Assembly (NCBI RefSeq): GCF_011089895.1
Contig: NZ_JAANAT010000006.1
Span: 62,001 to 126,000, forward strand
DNA: 64,000 nucleotides
Reading direction: 5' to 3'
Source of the DNA: Mucilaginibacter inviolabilis
Lineage (GTDB): Bacteria; Bacteroidota; Bacteroidia; Sphingobacteriales; Sphingobacteriaceae
Positions 24,850-33,899 of the stretch are shown here, piece after piece. Position numbers and translations under genes: made by a program. Position 1 is the first letter of the stretch. The number at the start of each line of letters is the position of its first letter. The notes below the pieces were generated by a model. It did not search any database, was not told where the DNA came from, and saw nothing but the letters and a program-made list of their open reading frames with translations.

Positions 24850-26145
24850 TTATTTTTTGTAGAATTTGAAATTCTTGCCGATGAATTTTGCATTGCTGCC
24901 TAATTCTTCTTCGATGCGTAATAACTGGTTGTATTTCGCGATCCTATCTGAACGTGAAGCAGAACCGGTTTTGATCTGACCGCAATTTAAAGCTACAGCA
25001 AGATCGGCGATGGTAGCGTCTTCAGTTTCGCCAGAACGATGGCTCATTACAGAAGTGTAGCCATTTGTTTGAGCTAAACTTACCGCGTTGATAGTTTCGG
25101 TTAATGAACCTATCTGGTTTACTTTTACCAGGATAGAGTTGGCAATACCTTCGGTGATACCTTTTTGTAAACGGGTGGTGTTGGTTACAAATAAATCGTC
25201 GCCTACTAATTGTACTTTGGCACCTAATTTTTCGGTTAATAATTTCCAGCCAGCCCAATCATCTTCGTGCATACCATCTTCAATCGAAATTACAGGGTAT
25301 TTAGATGCTAATTCAGCTAAATATTCTACCTGCTCGGCGCTGGTGCGGATGGCACCTTTTTCGCCTTCAAACTTGGTATAATCGTATTTGCCATCTTTGT
25401 AAAACTCAGAAGCAGCACAGTCAAATGCCAGGAAAATATCTTCGCCAGCTTTGTAACCTGCCTTTTCAATAGCTTTTAAAACGGTTTCAACAGCATCTTC
25501 GGTGCTATCAAAGGTTGGCGCGAAACCACCTTCGTCACCTACAGCGGTAGAAAGACCACGGTCATGCAAAATCTTTTTCAAGTTATGAAATACTTCAGTA
25601 CCCCAGCGTAATGCTTCAGAAAAAGATGGTGCGCCAACCGGCATGATCATAAATTCCTGAAACGCGATAGGCGCATCAGAGTGAGAACCACCGTTGATGA
25701 TATTCATCATTGGGATAGGTAAAGTATTAGCGTTTACACCACCAATATAGCGGTATAAAGGCTGACGACTTTCCTGAGCTGCAGCTTTAGCAACTGCTAA
25801 AGAAACACCTAAAATGGCGTTAGCGCCCAATTTTCCTTTGTTCTCAGTACCATCAATCTCGATCATGATCGCGTCGATAGCATTTTGTTCAAAAACATCA
25901 ATACCTTTCAATTCAGGTGCAATGATGTCATTTACGTTGGCAACGGCTTTTAAAACGCCTTTACCCATGTATTTTGATTTATCGTTATCGCGAAGTTCAA
26001 CAGCTTCGTGCGCACCGGTTGATGCACCTGATGGTACAGCAGCACGACCTAAAGCGCCGTTCTCGGTTAAAACTTCTACCTCCACAGTGGGATTACCGCG
26101 CGAATCTAAGATCTGGCGGGCGTGTACGTCAATTATTAAGCTCAT
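24850..26145 (-). CDS. eno: Enolase (2-phosphoglycerate dehydratase)
   Basis: 431 residues. N-terminal IIDVHARQILDSRGNPTVEVEV, metal-binding Asp/Glu segments (FAPTFDS..., SIEDGMHEDDW, LVGDDLFVTN), the catalytic Lys in ILVKVNQIGS, and SHRSGETED. It interconverts 2-phosphoglycerate and phosphoenolpyruvate in glycolysis. Full length and typical. Own terminator downstream. Confidence 0.99.
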   Translation of the reverse strand: MSLIIDVHARQILDSRGNPTVEVEVLTENGALGRAAVPSGASTGAHEAVELRDNDKSKYMGKGVLKAVANVNDIIAPELKGIDVFEQNAIDAIMIEIDGTENKGKLGANAILGVSLAVAKAAAQESRQPLYRYIGGVNANTLPIPMMNIINGGSHSDAPIAFQEFMIMPVGAPSFSEALRWGTEVFHNLKKILHDRGLSTAVGDEGGFAPTFDSTEDAVETVLKAIEKAGYKAGEDIFLAFDCAASEFYKDGKYDYTKFEGEKGAIRTSAEQVEYLAELASKYPVISIEDGMHEDDWAGWKLLTEKLGAKVQLVGDDLFVTNTTRLQKGITEGIANSILVKVNQIGSLTETINAVSLAQTNGYTSVMSHRSGETEDATIADLAVALNCGQIKTGSASRSDRIAKYNQLLRIEEELGSNAKFIGKNFKFYKK

Positions 26146-26307
26146 AGTTTATTGTCAGATATTTGTAATTTGTAAACCGCGGGCTAAGTTAACAGCAAAT
26201 TCAAGAAATCACAAAAAAGAGTTAAGATATTAGAGTTAAGCTTTCTTTAAGAATAAGGACAATACAAATAAAATTCTTGTTCTTTACTCTTTAAGCCCTT
26301 GCTCCCT

Positions 26308-27042
26308 TTAATCCGTTGTTGTTGGTACATGCTCGCGCTGCCCAGCTCCTTTACGATTAATGCGATACATCACCATCAGCAGGATATTATTTTTGCCGCT
26401 GCTTTGGGTAGTGGTATAATTACGCTGATTGATCCAGCCAGCCTGTGCTATCCATGAATTATCAAACTGATACCCCAATGCCGCCGATATCCGGTTACGT
26501 TCAAAATTGGGGGCTTTGTTGTTAAAGAACACTTCATCAAAAACAGAAATGAACCAGGTTTTAGCTACAATTTTTGTACTATTTAAGGGTACAAACATAT
26601 TTAACCTGTACCGGAAGCGATTACGATAGTCGCCGTTAACCCAGCGCTGCTCTATACGGTAACGATGTTCAAATTTAAGGCGGTACAAAAATTGATTAAC
26701 GGTCATTTGCTCCCATAATCTGAATTCATTGGTATTGGGACCGCTGCCCAGATCGGCATAGTCATAAGTATGATAGGTACCTGTGCCCAGCAAGGCTGTA
26801 AAATCCTTATTGATATCGTAGCTTACACCAGCCTTGGCCTCATAGTACTGAAACTGACTTAATGGCCCATTGGTACGCACCTGTAATTCGGAGTAACCAC
26901 CCCATTTGTGACTGCTATCACCAGGAAGTACAACCGTGGCAATTCCCCAGGTACCTACTTTAGAATCCTGGGCATGGGCACGAAAAGAACGGGCTGTTAA
27001 CAGTAAAAAAATTACGGAAATAACAATAGGAGGCTTCAACAT
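26308..27042 (-). CDS. DUF2490 family outer-membrane-like protein
   Basis: 244 residues with a signal peptide (first about 24 residues, ending SFRAHA). The mature part has alternating hydrophobic/aromatic beta strands (YEAKAGVSYDINKDFTALLGTG..., EHRYRIEQRW, FRYRLNMFVPL) and ends in an outer-membrane-like strand IMLMVMYRINRK in type. These features match DUF2490, a small beta-barrel family common in Bacteroidota, function unknown. A TATCTTTG box is at 27063-27070. Confidence 0.8.
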   Translation of the reverse strand: MLKPPIVISVIFLLLTARSFRAHAQDSKVGTWGIATVVLPGDSSHKWGGYSELQVRTNGPLSQFQYYEAKAGVSYDINKDFTALLGTGTYHTYDYADLGSGPNTNEFRLWEQMTVNQFLYRLKFEHRYRIEQRWVNGDYRNRFRYRLNMFVPLNSTKIVAKTWFISVFDEVFFNNKAPNFERNRISAALGYQFDNSWIAQAGWINQRNYTTTQSSGKNNILLMVMYRINRKGAGQREHVPTTTD

Positions 27043-27062
27043 CTTCTGCAGGTTTGATGCCG

Positions 27063-27070
27063 CAAAGATA
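27063..27070 (-). promoter_or_regulatory. -7 promoter box of the DUF2490 gene
   Basis: Minus strand TATCTTTG, 21 bases before the ATG, with a TTTG 16 bases upstream, a little close for the usual 19-base spacing. Confidence 0.5.
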
Positions 27071-27125
27071 TTTCCTAAATGTTATACAAATGTTAATTTT
27101 TATTATAATTAATATTTTATTAACA

Positions 27126-28619
27126 TTAAGCAATATCCTTCACTGCCCCAGAGTCCTCATTTGCAGCAGGTTGGTCTTGTTTAGCTTCATCAGATGCTAC
27201 AGGGTAACCAAATAAGTGTCGTTCTTTGATCATTGTTGCTACTTCAGCTGGTACATATTCTTCCCATCCGGTTGCTCCTTGCTTGATGAGTTGTAATACA
27301 TTATCAGTCTCCACATTCAGGTTATTCTCATTAAAGTGCCTGATATCCTCAATTTTATTATTGGCTATCAGATATCTGAACAAGTCGATCAGGTGTGAAG
27401 GCAGCGAAAATTTCAGGCAATTCCAAATCACACCATCGCGTAAAGTAGGATAGATAAATAGTTTTACTTTGCGGCTGAACAAGGTGGCAAATGATTCGAG
27501 AATACCACCCGGCAAATCCTGATAATGTTCTTCCGAGAAAATATATTCCAGGTTCGGATAGCCTAACACCACTCCCATTTTTAACTTGGTGATCTTAGAT
27601 AAATAAGCTACCAGCTTATAATATTCATGAAAGTTAGAGATCAAAACCGTTTGGCCCAGTGAGCAAAGGATATCTACCCGGTCAAGAAAATCTTTTTCAT
27701 CGATCTCGGCGTTAAGATCGGCATCTCTTTCCTTTAACGATTGCAGCGTAAGCTCTGTAACAACGATTACATTGTTCTTATCTACATCGGGTTCTTGCAG
27801 AAATTGCTTAACACCCTGGGTTAACATATCAATATGTACGTTGATAACCGGACGGAAACGACCGCGTATTACTACTGCATGCTTTTTATATAATGCCTCT
27901 GTAGGTTGCAGATTTTTACCATCAGGACCAAATACAGCTGCATCAGAAAATCCAAACTTAACCAGGTGCAGACTCATTAAACGGTTATCTACTTTCCGGA
28001 AATCCGGTCCTTCAAAGCTGATCATATCTATCTGGATACGATCTCTTGACAGGTTATCTATCAGCGAAAGCAAAAACACGGGAGCTATTTCGTGATAATA
28101 AAAGCAGGCATATATCAGGTTAACACCCAATATGCCAGCCGCCTGCTGCTGCAGAATGTTATCATTATCTAATAGCTTTACGTGGATTACCACATCGTTA
28201 TATTCGCCATTGGGCTCCAGCTGGAAACGAACCCCCATCCAGCCATGTCCCTCATTTGTTTTATGATAGTTGAGGGCCGAAAAAGTATCTGAAAAAGCAA
28301 AAAAGGTTGTGTTATCGCCACGTAGTGCGGCCAAACGTTCAATCAACAGCCCATACTCATGGTCGAGCATAGATATCAACCGCGATTCACTTACATAGCG
28401 GCGTGTTTGCTGTACTCCGTAAATAGCATCAGAAAAAATCATGTCATAAGCCGACATGGTTTTGGCTATTGTGCCTGATGATGCACCGGCTTTGAAAAAG
28501 TTAGCAGCTACCTCCTGCCCTGCGCCAATTTCGGCAAAGGAACCATAAATTGAAGGGTCGAGGTTAATGGCAAGCGCTTTTTGTTTTGTCCCAATATCCT
28601 TATTATGAACGATATTCAT
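27126..28619 (-). CDS. Conserved large cytosolic protein of unknown function
   Basis: 497 residues, no signal peptide, no membrane helix, no Walker or Rossmann motif that I can place. Visible features: IYGSFAEIGAGQEVAANFFKAG near 24-45, FFAFSDTFSALNYHK near 105, GHGWMGVRFQL near 123, and a C-terminal part after about 420 with WEEYVPAEVATMIKERHLFG. The last 20 residues are Glu/Asp/Ala-rich. The strong motifs suggest an enzyme conserved across Bacteroidota. Database labels for relatives vary and I would not trust a functional name. Confidence 0.75.
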   Translation of the reverse strand: MNIVHNKDIGTKQKALAINLDPSIYGSFAEIGAGQEVAANFFKAGASSGTIAKTMSAYDMIFSDAIYGVQQTRRYVSESRLISMLDHEYGLLIERLAALRGDNTTFFAFSDTFSALNYHKTNEGHGWMGVRFQLEPNGEYNDVVIHVKLLDNDNILQQQAAGILGVNLIYACFYYHEIAPVFLLSLIDNLSRDRIQIDMISFEGPDFRKVDNRLMSLHLVKFGFSDAAVFGPDGKNLQPTEALYKKHAVVIRGRFRPVINVHIDMLTQGVKQFLQEPDVDKNNVIVVTELTLQSLKERDADLNAEIDEKDFLDRVDILCSLGQTVLISNFHEYYKLVAYLSKITKLKMGVVLGYPNLEYIFSEEHYQDLPGGILESFATLFSRKVKLFIYPTLRDGVIWNCLKFSLPSHLIDLFRYLIANNKIEDIRHFNENNLNVETDNVLQLIKQGATGWEEYVPAEVATMIKERHLFGYPVASDEAKQDQPAANEDSGAVKDIA

Positions 28620-28831
28620 AAGCTACATTATTTATAGTTTACTGCTGCCAGTATGATGATCTGAAATACAGTTCAAAAATACGATTTTTTAAAGAATACA
28701 GCGGAAAACTTATGAACAAAGCAAGAAATCGACTTTCATTTTTCGGTTTTGGGATTTTACATTAAGGAAGAGTTATCAGTATATTAACGACCTCTTCTTC
28801 AATGACAAAAACCCTCATTTTAGATTTTAAA

Positions 28832-29929
28832 CTATTCCCATTTAAAGGTTTTAACGGCAACAGCGTATATAATTACAAACCATATCAGCAATATAAACAA
28901 CTGATGGGTAACATCGCCTAAACCAGCACCCTCAAAGGCAACTTTGCGCATAGCATTATTAAGGTGAGTTAGCGGCAGCACATTGCTGATTCCCTGTAAC
29001 CACTTCGGAAAGGCTGTGACAGAAAAGAACGTACCCGACAGCAAAAATTGTGGCAGGGTTATAATGTTCGATAGCGGAGGCACCGTGCTTTCATTTTTGG
29101 CGATGCCTGATATAGTAAAGCCAAAACCCATAAAAATAATGAGTCCAATAGCCGAGAGTACCAGCATATTGAGCACCGTTGTTACGCCGTGTACCAGGGT
29201 GAAACCAAACATATAGTGACCAACCAGAATAATGAACAAAGAGCCCAGTAACGAGAACGTCATTCTGGCTAATGCCTCACCTAATACTATACTATAGCGC
29301 TTAACCGGTGTAGCAAAAAAACGTTTAATCACCAAAGTTAAACGTAAGCTCAGGAATACGAATGCCGTACCAAAAACACCGCTACTTAACAATGAGAAAC
29401 CCAACTGCCCGGGCAATATAAAATCAATGTATTTATACTCGCGCCCTTGTATCGTGGTTTCCCTGATCTCGGCCACCGGCGGGGTATTGATCTGCGCATT
29501 ATTATTGATGTTGTAATAAATATTACTGAGTACCGACCGCAGGATATTCCCCTTTTCGGCAGATGCCTTAGTATACTCTACATTAACCGTAAATGGTGGC
29601 CTGGTGCTATTTTTTTGTATATTAATAATAGCATCAATACTTCCTTTTGACAGGTTCATATTCATTTCCTCTGTCGACTGATCCTTTACCAGGTGAACCA
29701 CTTTCACATTTTTCAATGCCTGATAAACCGGACTAAGCGTATCGCAGGTTTTGGCCACTCCTACGTCAACTGTAACACCGCCGCCGCCAATGTTTGCAAA
29801 AACGATAATAAATATCAAAGGGAAAGCCAAAGTAAATACCACTGCCGAAGGGCTGCGCAGTATCGACCGGAAACTGGCCTTAGCTATCGCCAGTGTTGCT
29901 TTTGTATTGCTGTATGGTTTTGGGTTCAT
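28832..29929 (-). CDS. ABC-2 type transporter permease
   Basis: 365 residues with the ABC-2 topology: one N-terminal membrane helix (about 27-47), a large extracytoplasmic loop to about 170, then five helices. GQLGFSLLSSGVFGTAFVFLS and PLSNIITLPQFLLSGTFFSV are typical of the family. It probably exports a drug, lipid or polysaccharide with the ATPase at 30058, which lies 128 bases upstream and is codirectional. Substrate unknown. Confidence 0.9.
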   Translation of the reverse strand: MNPKPYSNTKATLAIAKASFRSILRSPSAVVFTLAFPLIFIIVFANIGGGGVTVDVGVAKTCDTLSPVYQALKNVKVVHLVKDQSTEEMNMNLSKGSIDAIINIQKNSTRPPFTVNVEYTKASAEKGNILRSVLSNIYYNINNNAQINTPPVAEIRETTIQGREYKYIDFILPGQLGFSLLSSGVFGTAFVFLSLRLTLVIKRFFATPVKRYSIVLGEALARMTFSLLGSLFIILVGHYMFGFTLVHGVTTVLNMLVLSAIGLIIFMGFGFTISGIAKNESTVPPLSNIITLPQFLLSGTFFSVTAFPKWLQGISNVLPLTHLNNAMRKVAFEGAGLGDVTHQLFILLIWFVIIYAVAVKTFKWE

Positions 29930-30057
29930 TTCAATTTAGTCATTAGGTCGTTCGCCGACGGCATTATTAGGTCATTTGGAATTGTCATTAAATCATTTGC
30001 TTATGGCGTCATTGAGTCATCTTTTTAACTGCAAACTCGAAACTGCCAACTGGGTAT

Positions 30058-30822
30058 CTACCCCTCCCGCCATTCTTTGCCGGTGAGGTTTATAAACACA
30101 TCCTCCAGATTAGCGAGTTTCACTTGTTTTTTGCGTTCAAAACCCGACGCTACTAATTGATCAATAAAATGATCGGGGGTATCGATGCCTATGATATAAC
30201 CACCATCAACAAATGCCACCCTATCGCACAATACCTCAGCCTCATCCATATAATGAGTAGTGATCACAACGGTAGTACCCTGATCACGGATCTCACGGAT
30301 CAGATCCCACAAATTGCGACGGGCCTGTGGGTCGAGACCAGTTGTTGGTTCATCCAAAAAAATGATCCTTGGATTATTAATAAGCGTTGTGGCAATAGAG
30401 AAGCGTTGCTTTTGCCCACCCGATAGGTCTTTATATTTAGCTTTCGCCTTATCGGTAAGTGCTACTTTCTCCAGCATTTCCATAGGGCTTTTATCAATAC
30501 CATATAAGCCGGAGAACAGGGTAATCAGTTCCGATAGATTCAGATTGGGATAATAACCCGCGGCCTGTAATTGTACACCGATGCGTTTTTTGATACTATC
30601 GGTATCGCTTTCAATATCAAAGCCATCAACAATAATACGGCCTGATGTTTTTTGGCGCAGGGTTTCAATAATCTCGAGAGTGGTGGTTTTACCGGCACCG
30701 TTTGGGCCCAGCAAACCAAAAATTTCGCCCTCATACACTTCAAAACTAATGCCTTTTACGGCTGCAAAATCGCCATAGTTTTTTACCAGGTCATTTACAG
30801 TGATGATGGGTTGTTTTGTCAT
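30058..30822 (-). CDS. ABC transporter ATP-binding protein
   Basis: 254 residues from the Met at 30822 (MTKQPIITVNDLVKNYG); a Met five residues upstream is possible. Walker A GPNGAGKTT, signature LSGGQKQR, Walker B IIFLDEPTTGLD and the switch His in VVITTHYMDEAE are intact. It is the CcmA-type ATPase that drives the ABC-2 permease downstream. Confidence 0.95.
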   Translation of the reverse strand: MTKQPIITVNDLVKNYGDFAAVKGISFEVYEGEIFGLLGPNGAGKTTTLEIIETLRQKTSGRIIVDGFDIESDTDSIKKRIGVQLQAAGYYPNLNLSELITLFSGLYGIDKSPMEMLEKVALTDKAKAKYKDLSGGQKQRFSIATTLINNPRIIFLDEPTTGLDPQARRNLWDLIREIRDQGTTVVITTHYMDEAEVLCDRVAFVDGGYIIGIDTPDHFIDQLVASGFERKKQVKLANLEDVFINLTGKEWREG

Positions 30823-30901
30823 AGGGTAAAAATGCATTACTATAATGAAATAACCATGAGTTTTATTTTTATCCCGAAAATTTTACAGCTCGGGGAATAT
30901 G

Positions 30902-31000
30902 TTACTTAATCAAATGACCAATAGAGTGCCACAATGCTTCGGCATGATGGGCGGCTTTCATGACCAGGTGAATAATTTGTATGGCGAGTAGCGTTTTCAT
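30902..31000 (-). CDS. Possible 32-residue peptide
   Basis: ATG at 31000, stop at 30902; product begins MKTLLAIQIIHLVMKAAHHA and ends SIGHLIK. One amphipathic or hydrophobic helix with several His. Support comes from a second mini-gene of like size nearby (31156) with a matching upstream motif. No other evidence of coding. Confidence 0.4.
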   Translation of the reverse strand: MKTLLAIQIIHLVMKAAHHAEALWHSIGHLIK

Positions 31001-31077
31001 GATGTGGTGATTTTATGGTTCAAATGTGCTAACAGAATATGTTTTTGAGTAGTGCTTTTAGGTAAAGGCAGCTAAAC

Positions 31078-31098
31078 TTCCGGTAAACGGCGGAAAAT
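31078..31098 (-). promoter_or_regulatory. Operator-like motif upstream of mini-gene 1
   Basis: Plus strand TTCCGGTAAACGGCGGAAAA; minus sense contains GCCGTTTACCGGAA. It matches 17 of 21 bases at 31328-31348 and lies 78 bases before the ATG; the second copy lies 77 bases before its ATG. The CCGTT core recalls LytTR-type binding sites, which is inference. Confidence 0.45.
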
Positions 31099-31155
31099 TA
31101 CCGATGAATGAGTTTGCTTTAGCTAATTATATAACTAAGCATTCTTAAACGCTGT

Positions 31156-31251
31156 TTAGGTAAATAAATTAGCTATCAGTTGCGTAAACCAAGGCGAATG
31201 TTCCTGCAGATAAACTATTACCGATATAATGGGAGTAGATAAAATTTTCAT
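31156..31251 (-). CDS. Possible 31-residue peptide
   Basis: ATG at 31251, stop at 31156; product begins MKILSTPIISVIVYLQEHSP and ends QLIANLFT. Hydrophobic, possibly membrane-associated. Like its neighbour it starts with Met-Lys-x-Leu and sits behind a shared upstream motif, so both may be regulated mini-proteins. Confidence 0.4.
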   Translation of the reverse strand: MKILSTPIISVIVYLQEHSPWFTQLIANLFT

Positions 31252-31327
31252 AGCAATGTTGTTTTTTCTTCAAAATTGCTGTGTGAACATCACAGTAGCC
31301 AAAGCTTTTTGATCAGCTGCATGAAAA

Positions 31328-31348
31328 TTTCGGTGAACGGCAGAAAAT
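31328..31348 (-). promoter_or_regulatory. Operator-like motif upstream of mini-gene 2
   Basis: Plus strand TTTCGGTGAACGGCAGAAAA; second copy of the motif at 31078-31098, 77 bases before the ATG at 31251. Confidence 0.45.
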
Positions 31349-31418
31349 AGCAGGTCAATATTTTTACCGGTACTATAAACATATTGATATCCTGAACCTA
31401 AAGCCGTATCATTGGCTA

Positions 31419-32663
31419 ATGAAGCGCCTTTTATCAAACCTCACGTTCCAAGTTCTTATTGCTATTGCTTTGGGTATCATCGTCGGACTGAATTTTAAAC
31501 AGTTCGGGCCAACGGCCGAAATGATCAGCAAAATGTTCATCAGTTTGATCACGATGCTGATAGCCCCCATCATATTTTTCACCATAGTGCTTGGCATAGC
31601 CGGCATGAGCGATATGAAAAAAGTTGGCCGTGTAGGCGGTAAAGCTTTGCTTTATTTTGAGATCGTAACCTCTTTTGCACTCATTATAGGAGTTACGGTA
31701 GCTAATATTATTAAACCTGGTGCAGGCTTTGTAAACCATACTTCTATTGATACCAGTAAACTAGCCACCTATCAAAAAGCCGCAGAGGAAATGCACTGGG
31801 GCGATTTTCTAACGCACATCATCCCATCCAATGCTTTTGAAGCTTTTGCCAAGGGCGATATCCTACAGATCCTGTTTTTTGCCGTGCTGTTTGGCTTTGG
31901 CCTGAGCCGCATGGGCGATACCGGGCAATCGGTTATCCAGTTGTTTGATAAACTTTCCAAAGTATTTTTTAACATCATGCGTATCGTAATGAAGGTGGCC
32001 CCCATCGGTGCTTTTGGCGGTATGGCTTTCACTATCAGCAAATACGGATTGAAAACTTTGCAGCCGCTTGCTATGCTCATGGGCTCGGTTTACCTCACTA
32101 TGTTCTTGTTTATTTTTGCGATACTCAATATCATTTGCTATCTGTTTAAGTTTAGCCTGTGGAAATATCTGGTGCATATTAAGGAGGAGATCCTGATTGT
32201 TCTGGGAACTTCCTCATCCGAATCGGCACTGCCCGGTATGATGGATAAGCTCGAAAAATTCGGCTGCTCTAAATCGGTTGTGGGTTTAGTGATCCCTACG
32301 GGCTACTCCTTTAACCTGGACGGCACTACTATTTACTTGTCCATGTCGGTTATATTTTTGGCGCAGGTTTTTCATATCCCATTATCCCTTTTTCAGGAGT
32401 TTACCATTATCGGGATCCTCATGATCACCTCCAAAGGTGCGGCAGGGGTTACCGGTAGCGGATTTATAGTGCTGACCAGCACCCTGGCAGCCATCAAAGT
32501 GATTCCGGTTGAGGGAGTGGCCATTTTGCTCGGGGTAGACCGGTTTATGTCCGAAGCACGAGCTATCACCAATGTAATCGGGAACGGGGTAGCAACCATT
32601 GTAATTGCCAAAAGCGAAAAGGAATTTCATCCGCCTGTTTCGGAAGGGCAAACGTTAAAATAA
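31419..32663 (+). CDS. Dicarboxylate/amino acid:cation symporter
   Basis: 414 residues, eight membrane helices plus the two re-entrant hairpins of the family. Signatures: FISLITMLIAPIIFFTIVLG, the serine-rich GTSSSESALP in the first hairpin, PTGYSFNLDGTTIY in helix 7 and TSKGAAGVTGSGFIVL in the second hairpin. It imports C4-dicarboxylates, glutamate or aspartate with H+ or Na+. Sequence alone does not fix the substrate. The stop codon is the first base block of 3' element B. Confidence 0.93.
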   Translation: MKRLLSNLTFQVLIAIALGIIVGLNFKQFGPTAEMISKMFISLITMLIAPIIFFTIVLGIAGMSDMKKVGRVGGKALLYFEIVTSFALIIGVTVANIIKPGAGFVNHTSIDTSKLATYQKAAEEMHWGDFLTHIIPSNAFEAFAKGDILQILFFAVLFGFGLSRMGDTGQSVIQLFDKLSKVFFNIMRIVMKVAPIGAFGGMAFTISKYGLKTLQPLAMLMGSVYLTMFLFIFAILNIICYLFKFSLWKYLVHIKEEILIVLGTSSSESALPGMMDKLEKFGCSKSVVGLVIPTGYSFNLDGTTIYLSMSVIFLAQVFHIPLSLFQEFTIIGILMITSKGAAGVTGSGFIVLTSTLAAIKVIPVEGVAILLGVDRFMSEARAITNVIGNGVATIVIAKSEKEFHPPVSEGQTLK

Positions 32664-32911
32664 ACTTTTTAAACCTTAAATTTTAACACTTTTCTGACCA
32701 AAATTGGATGAAAATCGATCGAAAACAGATCAAAAAACCTTCATTTTAACATTTTTTAACAAATTAAAAGGCCATTTTGAGTAGTTTTAGAAACTTTAAA
32801 AAGTATTAATTTATTGACTATCAAATAACTACATGTAAAACAGTTGATTTTTGGCCTGTTTTATCCTTAACTAAAACGGCCCGTTTCTCCGGATGAAGGA
32901 GAACGGGCCGT
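32662..32911 (+). repeat. Dispersed 3' element, copy B (after the symporter)
   Basis: Homologous to 23594-23850 in inverted orientation. In symporter sense it begins at the stop codon with AAACTTTTTAAACCTTAAAT, the first part of a 32-base identity (32662-32693 with 23815-23846), runs through AT-rich TTAACA-containing sequence, and ends in the hairpin at 32876-32911. Position and orientation relative to the upstream gene match copy A. Confidence 0.8.
32876..32911. terminator. Strong hairpin between convergent genes
   Basis: ACGGCCCGTT and TCTCC pair with GGAGA and ACGGGCCGT around a small loop. It is the distal end of 3' element B and would stop transcription from both the symporter and the protease gene. 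Confidence 0.8.
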
Positions 32912-32984
32912 GGTGTTTTATAAAGATACAAAAATTTTGCGGTAAACTCAAATTCACCCGATAGCTTATACTTATAGCAGGCTA

Positions 32985-33899
32985 TTATTTTGGCTGAGCT
33001 ACATAAAGTTCAATACCCAATTTTGATTGTGTAAATATGCTATAATCAAGCCACATACAACCTGGGTTTTGTGAATCTCCGCCAGATGTGCCCCATGAGT
33101 TCTGGATAAGAACAGCATTTTTAGCATCACTATACCCAATAATACAAATGGCATGCCCTCCTAAAAGTGAGCCACTGGTTTTTTTGTAAACTGTACCGTT
33201 GTCAAAGGCTGTTTCAAAACTATCATATACATTAAAGCCCATTTCTACCGGCAGGTTCATACTCAATGCGTTCTTGATATCGGCAACGGTTGAAATAGCA
33301 GCATAACTACTCACATTCTTGTCTGTAGCAGCACTGGCATCAACGGAGGAAGACGGAGCCTGGCAAGGCGACCCAAGACTGGCATCCAGGTTAGCAGCCG
33401 GCACCCCGTAATTTTGCAAAATATCCAACCCGCTTGTTACATACATTCCATCGTCGGTATCACAATCGTTATTAGCCGAGTGATCTTTTTGATACACGTA
33501 CCATCCGCTTCTGGGATTTGATACATTGGCGATTGGAAATTCGTTATTTAAGGTACCCATTAAGGCATATCCCGACGACCAGGATACACAAGTACCCGTT
33601 TGCCCCTGATCGCCTATGGCAGGGTGATTTAGAATTACACTGGCCGGCAAAGATTTAGTACTATTTACACTAAGCTTATTTAAATACCCCATCTGAATGA
33701 GCCTCGTACGGATCTGATCTAAATCCGCCGCCTGCGTGGCGAGATAAGCTTTTTGATTCAATACGGCTCCTAAACCATGTTTTGGACTGCTGTTATTATT
33801 TGCAGCAGGTGCGTTTTCCGTGTTATTTTTTTTACACGACCCAAACATAATAAGCATTAATAATAAAGCAGAAAATCCTGATAAAAAGTTCTTTTTCAT
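32985..33899 (-). CDS. Papain-family (C1) cysteine protease lipoprotein
   Basis: 304 residues. Lipoprotein signal with lipobox ending GSC (Cys22). The C1 fold starts near 85: GDQGQTGTCVSWSSG holds the oxyanion Gln and catalytic Cys104, GGHAICIIGYSD holds His249 and LIQNSWG holds Asn267. Several further Cys could form disulphides. As a lipoprotein it would be anchored in the envelope, perhaps on the cell surface, and act on proteins or peptides outside. The upstream 730 bases are gene-free and very AT-rich. Confidence 0.9.
   Translation of the reverse strand: MKKNFLSGFSALLLMLIMFGSCKKNNTENAPAANNNSSPKHGLGAVLNQKAYLATQAADLDQIRTRLIQMGYLNKLSVNSTKSLPASVILNHPAIGDQGQTGTCVSWSSGYALMGTLNNEFPIANVSNPRSGWYVYQKDHSANNDCDTDDGMYVTSGLDILQNYGVPAANLDASLGSPCQAPSSSVDASAATDKNVSSYAAISTVADIKNALSMNLPVEMGFNVYDSFETAFDNGTVYKKTSGSLLGGHAICIIGYSDAKNAVLIQNSWGTSGGDSQNPGCMWLDYSIFTQSKLGIELYVAQPK

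Larger units (their letters stand above)
30838..31418. other. Gene-poor region with two mini-genes
   Basis: Between the ABC ATPase and the symporter. It holds two short minus-strand frames (30902-31000 and 31156-31251), each preceded by a similar 21-base motif, listed separately. Apart from these I see no structure; the symporter promoter should lie near 31340-31410. Confidence 0.6.

Noticed and set aside
23594..32911. Composite transposon bounded by the two inverted 3' elements
   Set aside because: The interval holds lspA, enolase and other core genes and no transposase; the elements follow a rule relative to stop codons instead.
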